A stretch of 40,458 bases of DNA from Clostridiales bacterium (GTDB taxonomy: Bacteria > Bacillota > Clostridia > Christensenellales > Aristaeellaceae): the NCBI GenBank assembly GCA_012728815.1, contig JAAYEI010000022.1, positions 1-40,458 on the forward strand, given 5' to 3'. A model generated the notes under the pieces. The model did no database searches. It was not told where the DNA came from and worked only from the letters and a program-made list of their open reading frames with translations. Position numbers and translations under genes: made by a program. This document shows, in pieces, positions 23,612 through 31,389 of the stretch (position 1 is its first letter; each line of letters opens with the position of its first letter).

Positions 23612-24748
23612 TTACTGCGCCTCGGCGTGGATGACCTTGAGGGATTCGATGATGGGCAGCTGCTGCGGGCAGACCGCCTCGCACTGGCCGCAGGCCACGC
23701 ACAGGGAGCCGTCCCCGCCATCGCGCATGACCCCGCCGTAGTTCCACTTGAGGCTGTCCACCTGGTCGAGCATATAGGCCTCGTTGTAGATGCTGAAGAT
23801 GCGCGGGATGAGCACGCCCTCCGGGCAGGGCTGGCAGTAGTTGCAGGCGGTGCAGCCCACCTTGACGCGGGCCAGGTAGCGCTGCTTGAGGGTGGCGATG
23901 AAGGCCTTGTCCTGCCCGTTGAGGCTGTTGGGCTTGACCTGCTCGAAGATGCGCAGGTTATCCTCCACCTGCTCCATGGTGCTCATGCCAGAGAGGATGG
24001 TGGCCACCTGGGGGAAATCGCCCACATAGCGGAAGGCCCAGTCCACCGCGCTGCGACCGCTGGCATGGCCGTCCAGCAGCGCTTTGACATCGCTTGGCGG
24101 GTTGGCCAGCGCGCCGCCGCGCAGCGGCTCCATCACCACGATGGGGATGCCCTTCTCCCCGGCGTAGAGCAGGCCCTCCAGGGTGGCCTGGTTCTCGTCA
24201 TCCAGGTAGTTGAACTGAATCTGGGCCATGTCCCAGTCATAATCGTCGATCATGCGCAAAAACTGCGCCTTTTCATCATGGAAGCTGAAGCCGGCGTAGC
24301 GGATGCGGCCGTCGGCCTTGGCCTTTTCCAGGAACTTCTGGTAGTGGAGCTTCTGCAGCTTGGTGAAGGCCTCGCCGTTGAGCGCGTGCAGCAGGTAAAA
24401 ATCCACAAAGGACACGTCCAGCTTCCTGAGCTGCTCATCCAGCAGGCGGTCACAGTCGTCCTCCTTGTTGACCAGCCACTGGGGCAGCTTGGTGGTGAGC
24501 ATGACCCGCTCCCGGTACCCGTCCTTCAGGGCCAGGCCGGTCAGGATTTCACTCTCGCCGTTGTGGTAGCCATAGGCGGTGTCCACATAGTTGATGCCCC
24601 GGTCAATGCCATGGCGCAGCATGCGCGTGGCTTCCTCGCGGTCAATCGTCGTGCTGCCGTCCTCCAGGGTTTTCGTGGGCAGGCGCATCATGCCAAAGCC
24701 CAGCCGGGACACCTGGCGGCCTGTTTTGCCAAAGGGATGGTATTGCAT
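23612..24748 (-). CDS. aldo/keto reductase with C-terminal 4Fe-4S ferredoxin domain
   Basis: 378 residues. The first 280 form an aldo/keto reductase barrel: YVDTAYGYHNGE carries the Asp and Tyr of the active site, LTTKLPQW the Lys and YLLHALN the His. The C-terminus has two iron-sulphur cysteine clusters, CTACNYCQPCPEG and CVACGQCEAVCP, so the protein is of the ferredoxin-type AKR group common in anaerobes (a predicted oxidoreductase of the aldo/keto reductase family). The in vivo substrate is unknown. The ATG at 24748 has GGAGGAAA upstream; an ATG at 24760 lies too far up. It is first in the AKR-lgt-hydrolase-recX unit. Confidence 0.92.
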   Translation of the reverse strand: MQYHPFGKTGRQVSRLGFGMMRLPTKTLEDGSTTIDREEATRMLRHGIDRGINYVDTAYGYHNGESEILTGLALKDGYRERVMLTTKLPQWLVNKEDDCDRLLDEQLRKLDVSFVDFYLLHALNGEAFTKLQKLHYQKFLEKAKADGRIRYAGFSFHDEKAQFLRMIDDYDWDMAQIQFNYLDDENQATLEGLLYAGEKGIPIVVMEPLRGGALANPPSDVKALLDGHASGRSAVDWAFRYVGDFPQVATILSGMSTMEQVEDNLRIFEQVKPNSLNGQDKAFIATLKQRYLARVKVGCTACNYCQPCPEGVLIPRIFSIYNEAYMLDQVDSLKWNYGGVMRDGGDGSLCVACGQCEAVCPQQLPIIESLKVIHAEAQ

Positions 24749-24807
24749 GCTTTCCTCCATAGATGGGTGGTATTGTGGTTGGCGCGTGGCCCACCGGGAC
24801 GGGCACC

Positions 24808-24836
24808 ATTGTACACAATTTTGGCCTGGCCGTCTA
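24808..24836 (-). promoter_or_regulatory. promoter of the AKR-lgt-hydrolase-recX unit
   Basis: On the minus strand TAGACG (24831-24836), a 17-nt spacer and TACAAT (24808-24813) lie about 60 nt upstream of the ATG at 24748. It sits just after the stop of the second serine hydrolase gene. Confidence 0.6.
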
Positions 24837-24859
24837 CCGACGCGGCGCCTGCCTGGCCG

Positions 24860-26107
24860 CTATAGCCAGGGGGAGGCCAGCCAGCCGCGGGCGATGAGAC
24901 AGTCCCGCACGGGGTTGTGCACCAGCTGGTCCTTGCGGCGGATATAGCGGAAGCTGGAGCGCACCCGGCGCCCGTCCGGCCAGGGGACGCTGCCCACGCC
25001 CAGTTCATCCAGGCCCAGGGCAGCCGCCTCCCCCTCCGGGCTGACGAGGGACAGGCGGTTGTGGCAACGGTTGCCCAACATGAGGTCGAACACGCCTGTT
25101 TCCGGGTCCATGGCCAGGTGGTTGCCGGTGTAGCCGGACAATCCAAAGGCGCGCAGGCCCATCCATTCGGGCACCTCGCTGAAGCGCTGGACCGGGGACT
25201 TGGCAAAGCACAGCCAGCCCAGGAACTGCCGGTAGCTGCCATCCTGCAGCAGGTAGCCCGTGCGGTTGATGCCCACCTTCAGCAGGGTGGCGGGCCTGAC
25301 CAGGCGGCCGGCCAGCAGCGCCTGCGCGAAGCGGCACACATCCTTCGCGGTGGCAAACAGGCCCGCGTGCCCGGACAGCGGGTCATCCCCTGTACGCAGC
25401 AGGCGGGCCTTGGGGTCGTGGGGCTGCCCGGGGGGCATGTCGCTGAGCAGCTGATGCCGCCCCATGACAACCTGGTGCTCATGGTTGTAGTTCATGCAGT
25501 CAGGGAGGCGCTCCGGCGGCACCCGCGCCCAGGTTTCCTTTAACCCCGCGTGACGGAAGACCGCCTGCGCCAGGTAGCCGGCAAAGGACAGCCCGCTGAC
25601 CGCCTCCACCACGTACTTGAGCACCAGGGCGTTCATGTCCGAGTACAGCCGCTCCCCCGCCACCGGACGCGCGTAGGTGCGAAACACCATGGCCTGGGCG
25701 GCCGCGGCATCCGCCTGGGCGTCCACACGCTGGGGGGTCTGCAGGCTTTGGCGGTAGCTCAGGCAGTCCGCCAGGGTGCAGCCCCGCAGGCTGTCAAAGC
25801 GCGGGTCCAGCTTGTGGATGCTGTCCTCAAGGCGCAGCGCGCCAGCCTCCAGCAGCTGCAAAACGCTGACCAGCGTATACAGCTTGGTCAGCGATGCCAG
25901 GTCGTGGATGGTCCGGTCGTTCAGGGGCAGGGGCGCGCTTTCCAGTTGCCCATTGTTCAGGCGCACCTCCTGGCGCAGGCCGGTGTACCGCTGGGCGCAG
26001 TCGGTGGGCGTGCCATAGCAGACGGTCAGCCCGCTCAACTGGCCTGTTCCCTCCACCAGCCGCGCCATGGACGCGGCCAGCGCGGCTTCAGCCCGCTCAG
26101 GACTCAT
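24860..26107 (-). CDS. serine hydrolase of the beta-lactamase/class C PBP family, copy 2
   Basis: 415 residues. Active-site motifs are SLTK (S72-x-x-K75) in IHDLASLTKLYTLVSVLQLLEAG, YSD (155-157) and HAGLFATAKDVCRFAQALL; the YSD form of the second motif is common among esterase-like members (EstB and related). The third motif may be GNRCHN/GYTGNH near 320-335. No signal peptide is visible. The start ATG overlaps the stop of the CBM9-like gene (ATGA), so the two are probably translated together. Substrate unknown; esterase or peptidase action on cell-wall or imported compounds would fit. Confidence 0.85.
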   Translation of the reverse strand: MSPERAEAALAASMARLVEGTGQLSGLTVCYGTPTDCAQRYTGLRQEVRLNNGQLESAPLPLNDRTIHDLASLTKLYTLVSVLQLLEAGALRLEDSIHKLDPRFDSLRGCTLADCLSYRQSLQTPQRVDAQADAAAAQAMVFRTYARPVAGERLYSDMNALVLKYVVEAVSGLSFAGYLAQAVFRHAGLKETWARVPPERLPDCMNYNHEHQVVMGRHQLLSDMPPGQPHDPKARLLRTGDDPLSGHAGLFATAKDVCRFAQALLAGRLVRPATLLKVGINRTGYLLQDGSYRQFLGWLCFAKSPVQRFSEVPEWMGLRAFGLSGYTGNHLAMDPETGVFDLMLGNRCHNRLSLVSPEGEAAALGLDELGVGSVPWPDGRRVRSSFRYIRRKDQLVHNPVRDCLIARGWLASPWL

Positions 26108-26730
26108 GCAGGGAAATCAAGCCACCCAAAGCGGTCAGGCACATGGAAATTGCGCGCACCGGTGGGCTGCCAGGCCTGCAGCTCCTGCCCCCGCACGCTG
26201 TGATCCACCCGGAACACGTTGAAGCGCCAGGCGCTGCGGGGCTGCGGCGCCCCGGCAAAGGCGGCGTAGGGCAGCTTCCAGACGGAGGCCGTCTGGTGAA
26301 CCGCCCTGTCAAAGCGGGTTTTGGTCTCAAAGCCGGGGATGCCCCAGTCCATGTTCAGCACCCGGCGGCCATCCTCCGTGTAGTCAATGGTGCCGGTGAA
26401 CGTGAGGTCATAGGGGCTGACCTCGATCTCCTTGTAATGGTTCAGCCCGCCGCGGTCGGCCAGAAACAGCTCAAACACATCCTGGGTGTAGAGGGTTTCA
26501 TCATGCAGGCGGTAGGTGGAGTTGATTTCGTCATCCTCCGCCAGGAAGCGCAGGAAGAAGGCCTGGGCTTCGTCATCGCGCAACAGGCGGAACTCAGTGT
26601 GCAGGAAGGGGCGCCGGCCGCTCTCCACCTCCAGCAGCTCGGCCGGCGCGGCCTTGTCCCAGGCGGGATCATCCGCCCGGGGGAAGGAGGGCAGGGGAAG
26701 GTTGAGGCAGGCATAGCGCGCTTCTGTCAT
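26104..26730 (-). CDS. CBM9-like (carbohydrate-binding family 9-like) protein
   Basis: 208 residues with no signal peptide. The motif order RLHDETLYTQDVFELFLADRGG, YKEIEVSPYDLTFTGTIDYT, TASVWKLPYAAFAG and WRFNVFRVDH matches the family 9-like carbohydrate-binding fold often annotated as a carbohydrate-binding family 9-like protein. In other proteins this module binds sugars outside the cell; here it forms the whole protein and appears cytoplasmic, so its role is unclear. ATG at 26730 has AAGGAGG. Neighbours are fprA upstream (26 bp) and the serine hydrolase downstream (4-bp overlap). Confidence 0.75.
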   Translation of the reverse strand: MTEARYACLNLPLPSFPRADDPAWDKAAPAELLEVESGRRPFLHTEFRLLRDDEAQAFFLRFLAEDDEINSTYRLHDETLYTQDVFELFLADRGGLNHYKEIEVSPYDLTFTGTIDYTEDGRRVLNMDWGIPGFETKTRFDRAVHQTASVWKLPYAAFAGAPQPRSAWRFNVFRVDHSVRGQELQAWQPTGARNFHVPDRFGWLDFPA

Positions 26731-26756
26731 GGGTGGCCTCCTTCCGTCGCAGGGGT

Positions 26757-27941
26757 TTATTCCAGTGCCTGGACGAACTGTGACGCAAACCCGCGGGCTG
26801 TCTCCAGCTCCTGCTCGGAGGGCTTCAGCCGGGCCCGGATGCCGGGCAGGGTCTTGGTCTTCAGCTGCTCCAGGCGGCCGATGATGTTGTTCACCGCCTC
26901 GCCGGTCCAGCCGTAGGAGCCAAAGGCTGAGCACAGCTTGCCCTTGAGGGAGTAGGGGTGCAGCGCGGCCAGCAGCTCGCCGATGGGCTGGAGCATGTCG
27001 CCCAGGAAGGTTGGCGAGCCAAACAGCACGCCGTCAGCCCGGTCAATGGCGGCCAGCACCTCGGCCTTGTTGTGCTCATCCAGCTCAAACAGCTCCACCT
27101 TGGTGCCGCTTTGCCGGATGGCCTCCGCGATGGCCTCAGCCAGCGACTGGGTGTAGCCATAGGCGCTCACATAGACAATGGTGACGGACCTGCCCTCCTT
27201 CTCCTCCCCCCGGGACAGGCGGTCGTAGATGGCCAGCACCTCCTCCAGGTGGCTGTCCAGCACCGCGCCGTGGCCGGTCATGACGTAGGCAGGCTGAATC
27301 TCCCGGATGGCCTTGATGCCGTTTTGCACAAAGGGGCGGGCGAAGGGGCTCATGATGTCATCGTAGTACTTCTCCACGCCTTCCAGGTAGTCGGCCATGT
27401 CCTCGACCCGGCTGATCAGCAGCGGGGCGAAGGCGTAGTGGGCGCCGAGGAAGTCGCAGGTGAAGAGGCTGTTGGTCAGCGAATCATGCGTGAACATGGT
27501 GTCCGGCCAGTGCAGGTTGGGCATGGGGTGGAAGGTAAGCACCCGGCCGCCCAGGTCCAGCGTGTCGCCCTTTTTGACCGCGCGGCCCTTGAAATCCCTG
27601 TTGATGATCTGGCCCACGAAGGTGATGGCGCTGCTGGTGCCGATGATCTCCAGCTTGCTGTTGCGCTTGAGCAGCTCGGGGATGATGCCGGCGTGGTCCG
27701 GCTCGGTGTGGTTGATGATGAGGTAATCCACCTCTTCAAAGGGAATAATCTGCCCGATGTTGCTGAGGTATTCATCCAGGAAGCCTTCCTTGGCGGTCTC
27801 CACCAGGGCGGTCTTGTCCTCGCCCTTGACCAGGTAGGCGTTGTAGCTGGTGCCCCGTGGGGTTTTCATGATGATGTCAAACACTTCCAGATCGGGGTTT
27901 TGCACCCCGACGGAGAAGATGCCCTTGGTGATTTCGAACAA
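26757..27941 (-). CDS. fprA: FprA-type flavodiiron protein (oxygen/NO reductase)
   Basis: 394 residues. The N-terminal metallo-beta-lactamase-like domain carries the diiron ligands: HTEPDH, the His of NLHWPDTM, the Asp of FTCDFLGAHYAF, and MTGHGAV. The C-terminal flavodoxin domain (about 255-390) binds FMN, with TIVYVSAYGYTQSLAEAI and SPTFLGDMLQP, GSYGWTGEA. Such proteins reduce O2 to water or NO to N2O and protect anaerobes. The start is TTG at 27941, with AAAGGAGG 9 nt upstream. No rubredoxin or ferredoxin partner is encoded next to it. Confidence 0.95.
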   Translation of the reverse strand: MFEITKGIFSVGVQNPDLEVFDIIMKTPRGTSYNAYLVKGEDKTALVETAKEGFLDEYLSNIGQIIPFEEVDYLIINHTEPDHAGIIPELLKRNSKLEIIGTSSAITFVGQIINRDFKGRAVKKGDTLDLGGRVLTFHPMPNLHWPDTMFTHDSLTNSLFTCDFLGAHYAFAPLLISRVEDMADYLEGVEKYYDDIMSPFARPFVQNGIKAIREIQPAYVMTGHGAVLDSHLEEVLAIYDRLSRGEEKEGRSVTIVYVSAYGYTQSLAEAIAEAIRQSGTKVELFELDEHNKAEVLAAIDRADGVLFGSPTFLGDMLQPIGELLAALHPYSLKGKLCSAFGSYGWTGEAVNNIIGRLEQLKTKTLPGIRARLKPSEQELETARGFASQFVQALE

Positions 27942-27979
27942 AAGTTTGTCCTCCTTTTGGTATTTGCGCGGGCTGTTTC

Positions 27980-27990
27980 ATTATACCACA
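27980..27990 (-). promoter_or_regulatory. extended -10 promoter of fprA
   Basis: Minus strand TGTGGTATAAT, with a perfect TATAAT at 27980-27985 and an upstream TGG, lies about 39 nt before the TTG start. It shares its exact upstream context with the dxs and Eis-like gene promoters. Confidence 0.65.
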
Positions 27991-28113
27991 GCCGCGCGCA
28001 TCCACCACAATGGCAGGCTGCGCCGCCCCGCGCCCGCCGTTTGTTTTAATCCTGCATTCATTATCTGGTCTGAAGCGCCCGGCCCCAAAGTCCAGGGGCG
28101 AACCGGCGTCAAA

Positions 28114-28140
28114 ACGCCTTGTGCTTTTCAACGCTTGTGC
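28114..28140. repeat. direct repeat upstream of the transporter operon
   Basis: ACGCCTTGTGC (28114-28124) and ACGCTTGTGC (28131-28140) lie 17 nt apart, about 30 bp upstream of the -35 element. CAAATC also occurs twice (28151-28156 and 28175-28180), the first as part of an imperfect inverted repeat with GATTTTG (28161-28167). These could be regulator-binding sites; no regulator gene is adjacent. The rest of the 327-bp gap between fprA and this operon (27942-28268) holds only the two divergent promoters. Confidence 0.3.
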
Positions 28141-28170
28141 CGCCAGAATGCAAATCAAACGATTTTGGGC

Positions 28171-28199
28171 TTGCCAAATCACATCCGTATCTGTATAAT
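28171..28199 (+). promoter_or_regulatory. strong sigma-A promoter of the ABC transporter operon
   Basis: TTGCCA (28171-28176, 5 of 6 to consensus), a 17-nt spacer and a perfect TATAAT (28194-28199). The transcript would begin near 28206, giving a leader of about 63 nt. It is the best-matching promoter in the window. Confidence 0.8.
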
Positions 28200-28268
28200 T
28201 CTGACAAGAGCTAAATGGCCATACATAGAAACAAGGTCAGCTCAATATGATGATGGAGGTTGTTCCAC

Positions 28269-30158
28269 ATGAAGAAACTGGTAGCCTTGCTGCTGACAGC
28301 CATGATGCTTCTGGGCGTCGTGGGCATGTCGGCGGAGACTGCTGTCCACCCTGTTGGCGGCGAGATCATCTATGGTTCCAGCACGGAGATTTCCGGTGAC
28401 TGGTCCCATGGCGCGATTTGGACCAACAACGCGACGGACAACATGATTCGCGGCCTGATGAATGACTATGACACGATCGTGTTCAACGATGGCGGCGCGC
28501 TGGTTGTCAATGACTCCACCGCCGAGAGCGTAACCTGGGAAGACAACGAGGATGGCACGAAGACCTTTACCGTGAAGATTGCCGAGGACCTCGTGTTCAA
28601 CGACGGCACCCCCATCACGGCGCAGCATTACCTGGCCTCCCTGCTGCTGTTCAACCACCCCACGCTGATCACCCTGGGCAGCAAGTCCACCGGTTATCTG
28701 ACCTATGTGGGCGGCGATGCGTACAAGACCGGTGAGGCCACCGCGTTCTCCGGCGCGCGCCTGATTGATGAGTATACCTACTCCCTGACCGTCGTCGAAG
28801 AAAAGCTCCCCTACTTCTATGACCTGAGCTACGCCAGCCTGTCCCCCCTGTCCATCAACATGTGGCTGGGCAGCACCTATTCCGTGGCGGATGACGGCGA
28901 AGGCGCCTACATCGTGGGCGACATGGCCGTGGGCACCCTGGCGTTCAAAATCGCCGAGGCCCGCTTCCTGTCCGAAGGCCGCGTGACCGCCGGCCCCTAC
29001 AACCTGGTGAGCTATGACAAGGGCGCCAAGCAGGCTGTGCTGGAGATCAACCCCCTGTACAAGGGCAAGTTCGACGGCCAGAAGCCCAGCGTCCAGAAGA
29101 TCATCGTGGTCAAGGCTGAGGACGCCACCCAGTTTGACGCCCTGAAGACCGGTGAAATCAACCTGATCTCCGCGCTGACCGGCGGCGATGACGTCAACGC
29201 GGCGCTGGACATCGTGGCCGGCGGCGGCTTTGACACCGTCACCTTTGAGCGTGCCGGCTACGGCAAGCTGATGTTCCAGTGCGACTTTGGCCCCACCCAG
29301 TTCCTCAACGTGCGCCACGCGATCGCCCACCTGCTGGACCGTCCTGAGTTCGCCAACACCTTCACCGGTGGCTACGGCGGCGTTGTGCACGGCCCCTACG
29401 GTCTGGCCATGTGGATGTACCAGGACGGCGAGGAAGAGCTCAGCGAGCGGCTGAACACCTACCCCTACTCCCTGGAAGACGCTGTGAAGCTGCTTGAGGA
29501 GGATGGCTGGGTGCTGGGCGAAGACGGCCAGCCCTGGGTCTCCGGCCTGCGCTACAAGGAAGTGACCGAGGAAGAAGCGGGCGAATACAAGCACAACATC
29601 ACCGTGGGTGACAAGGTGCTCATGCCGCTGATCATTGAGTGGTCCTCCTCCGAGGGCAACACCGTGTCCGAGCTGCTGGTCACCATGCTGGCCGAGAACC
29701 CCGACGTGGCGTCCGCCGGTTTTGAGATTCGCCAGAACATTATGACCTTCGCGGAGCTGCTCAACTACATGTACCGCGACAAGTCCGTTGGCGAGCAGTA
29801 TGGCGTGCCCACCTATGGCATGTACAACCTGGCCAGCAACTTCAACCCCATCTATGACCAGTCCTACAGCTGGACCCTGGATCCCGAGCTGGTTGAGCAG
29901 GGCTACAACGTGAACTTCCTGTTTGACGAGCAGCTGGACAAGCTGTCCATGGACATGGTGTATGGCGTGAATGCCGACGATCCGGACACCTACCTGAAGA
30001 TCTGGATTGACTACATCGTGCGCTGGAACGAGCTGCTGCCCGAAGTCCCGCTGTACTCCAACATCTACTACACCATTTTCTTCGACAAGCTGCACGGCTA
30101 TGCGCAGAACCCCTACTGGGGCTTTGAAAACGCCATTGTTTACAGCTGGATCGAGTAG
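28269..30158 (+). CDS. oligopeptide ABC transporter substrate-binding protein (family 5), non-lipidated
   Basis: 629 residues of the extracellular solute-binding family 5. Residues 1-25 are a signal peptide (MKKLVALLLTAMML core, likely cleavage after GMSA), but no cysteine occurs in it, so there is no lipobox. After it come typical features: NATDNMIRGLM, FTVKIAEDLVFNDGTPITAQHYLASL, GRVTAGPYNLVSYDKG and the C-terminal WIDYIVRWNELLPEVPLYSNIYY. Family 5 proteins deliver peptides, nickel or other solutes to OppBC-type permeases. In a monoderm they are normally lipoproteins, so absence of the Cys is notable. ATG at 28269 with GGAGG upstream; an ATG 9 nt earlier is possible but further shifts the signal peptide. 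It is the first gene of a six-gene operon, followed by a stem-loop. Confidence 0.93.
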   Translation: MKKLVALLLTAMMLLGVVGMSAETAVHPVGGEIIYGSSTEISGDWSHGAIWTNNATDNMIRGLMNDYDTIVFNDGGALVVNDSTAESVTWEDNEDGTKTFTVKIAEDLVFNDGTPITAQHYLASLLLFNHPTLITLGSKSTGYLTYVGGDAYKTGEATAFSGARLIDEYTYSLTVVEEKLPYFYDLSYASLSPLSINMWLGSTYSVADDGEGAYIVGDMAVGTLAFKIAEARFLSEGRVTAGPYNLVSYDKGAKQAVLEINPLYKGKFDGQKPSVQKIIVVKAEDATQFDALKTGEINLISALTGGDDVNAALDIVAGGGFDTVTFERAGYGKLMFQCDFGPTQFLNVRHAIAHLLDRPEFANTFTGGYGGVVHGPYGLAMWMYQDGEEELSERLNTYPYSLEDAVKLLEEDGWVLGEDGQPWVSGLRYKEVTEEEAGEYKHNITVGDKVLMPLIIEWSSSEGNTVSELLVTMLAENPDVASAGFEIRQNIMTFAELLNYMYRDKSVGEQYGVPTYGMYNLASNFNPIYDQSYSWTLDPELVEQGYNVNFLFDEQLDKLSMDMVYGVNADDPDTYLKIWIDYIVRWNELLPEVPLYSNIYYTIFFDKLHGYAQNPYWGFENAIVYSWIE

Positions 30159-30173
30159 TACCAACCTACATTC

Positions 30174-30205
30174 CCCGGGGGCGCGCCAGCCGGCGCGTCC
30201 CCGGG
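30174..30205 (+). other. stem-loop between binding-protein and permease genes
   Basis: A 14-bp GC-rich stem (arms 30174-30187 and 30192-30205, one G-T pair) with a 4-nt loop starts 15 nt after the binding-protein stop. No T-run follows. Such structures often protect the 3' end of a highly expressed binding-protein message and lower expression of the downstream permease genes. The remaining intergenic part (30206-30360) shows no gene. Confidence 0.6.
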
Positions 30206-30360
30206 ACCTGTCCAAGCAACTGACAAATGCAAGAAACAGCTGAGGGTTCCGCCGGACCTGTTCGGAGGAGCCGTTTTTGTCCGGTCTTTGGCCGGTTCAG
30301 GCGCTGACATCATATCATCTCACACGGCGATGCTTTCGCCAGGAAAGGTCGGTAACACAG

Positions 30361-31377
30361 GTGAAGAAATACATCGCCCTGCGGTTTGTGTATATCATCT
30401 TCGTCTTTCTGATCATCTCCCTGCTCATGTTCATGCTGTACAACCAGATCCCCACGGACCCGGCCAGGATGGAGCTGGAACCTGTGCGCCGGGAGCTCAA
30501 GCCCGCCGAGTACCAGGAGCTGTACCTCAGGCTGCGTGAGCAACTGGGCCTGGATGATCCCCTGCTGATGCGGTATGGCAGGTGGATGGGCATCCTGCCG
30601 GAGAAGAACGGGAGCTGGAATGGCCTGCTGCAGGGCAACTTCGGGTATTCCAACTTCTACAAGAAGCCTGTGATTGATGTCATCCCTGAGCCCATGTTCA
30701 ACACGGTGTTCATCAACATCTTCGCCACCATCATGGCGCTTGGCATCACCATCCCCCTGGGCATCCGCACCGCGGTCAAGAAGAACACCCGCTTTGACGG
30801 CACGGTGCAGGTGATCAGCGTGGTGGGCTATTCGGTGCCGGTGTTTATTATTTCGCTGGTGTTCATCTATTTCTTCGCGGTCATCTTCCGGATTTTTCCG
30901 GTGATGGGCATGAAGACCCCGGGCACCAACTACACCGGGCTGCGCTTTGTGGTGGACAGGCTGTATTACCTGGCGCTGCCGCTGATTGTGCTGACCTTCG
31001 CTTCCCTGGGCGGCATGACCCGCTACGTGCGCGCGGCGATGATTGAATCGCTGTCCATGGACTATGTGCGCACCGCGCGGGCCAAGGGCCTGCGGGAAAA
31101 GACGGTCATCTATTCCCATGCCTGGCGCAATGCCCTGCTGCCGGTCATCACGGTGGTCATCGGCTGGTTCATCGGCATCTTCTCCGGTTCGGTCATCATT
31201 GAAAACACCTTCTCCCTCAACGGCATGGGCAAGCTGTATATCGATGGCCTGAACAACCTGGACTATGAGCTGGTGCTGGCCATGCAGATGTTCTATACCA
31301 TCATCAGCCTGGTCGGCATCCTGATCACGGACCTGAGCTACGGCCTGGTGGACCCGCGCGTGCGCGTGAACAAGTAA
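30361..31377 (+). CDS. OppB/DppB-type ABC transporter permease
   Basis: 338 residues with six likely membrane helices. N-terminal YIALRFVYIIFVFLIISLLMFML is the first helix; the later block has the permease motif YVRTARAKGLREKTVIYSHAWRNALLPVITVV (EAA loop, contacts the ATPases). The C-terminus DLSYGLVDPRVRV is typical of OppB. The start is a GTG at 30361; only a distant AGGAAAGG is seen as a ribosome site, so an earlier start cannot be excluded (the frame is open to 30277). The loop after helix 1 (about residues 30-95) is somewhat longer than usual. The next gene begins 12 bp later. Confidence 0.93.
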   Translation: MKKYIALRFVYIIFVFLIISLLMFMLYNQIPTDPARMELEPVRRELKPAEYQELYLRLREQLGLDDPLLMRYGRWMGILPEKNGSWNGLLQGNFGYSNFYKKPVIDVIPEPMFNTVFINIFATIMALGITIPLGIRTAVKKNTRFDGTVQVISVVGYSVPVFIISLVFIYFFAVIFRIFPVMGMKTPGTNYTGLRFVVDRLYYLALPLIVLTFASLGGMTRYVRAAMIESLSMDYVRTARAKGLREKTVIYSHAWRNALLPVITVVIGWFIGIFSGSVIIENTFSLNGMGKLYIDGLNNLDYELVLAMQMFYTIISLVGILITDLSYGLVDPRVRVNK

Positions 31378-31389
31378 GGAGGAACCACC

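Noticed and set aside
28242-30215. 657-codon minus-strand frame opposite the binding-protein gene
   Set aside because: No ribosome site or domain; Val/Gly/His-rich antisense translation of a conserved family 5 binding protein.
30277-30360. Upstream start (TTG 30277) for the OppB-type permease
   Set aside because: The added 28 residues are polar and unlike the membrane-inserting N-terminus of OppB; no ribosome site precedes it.
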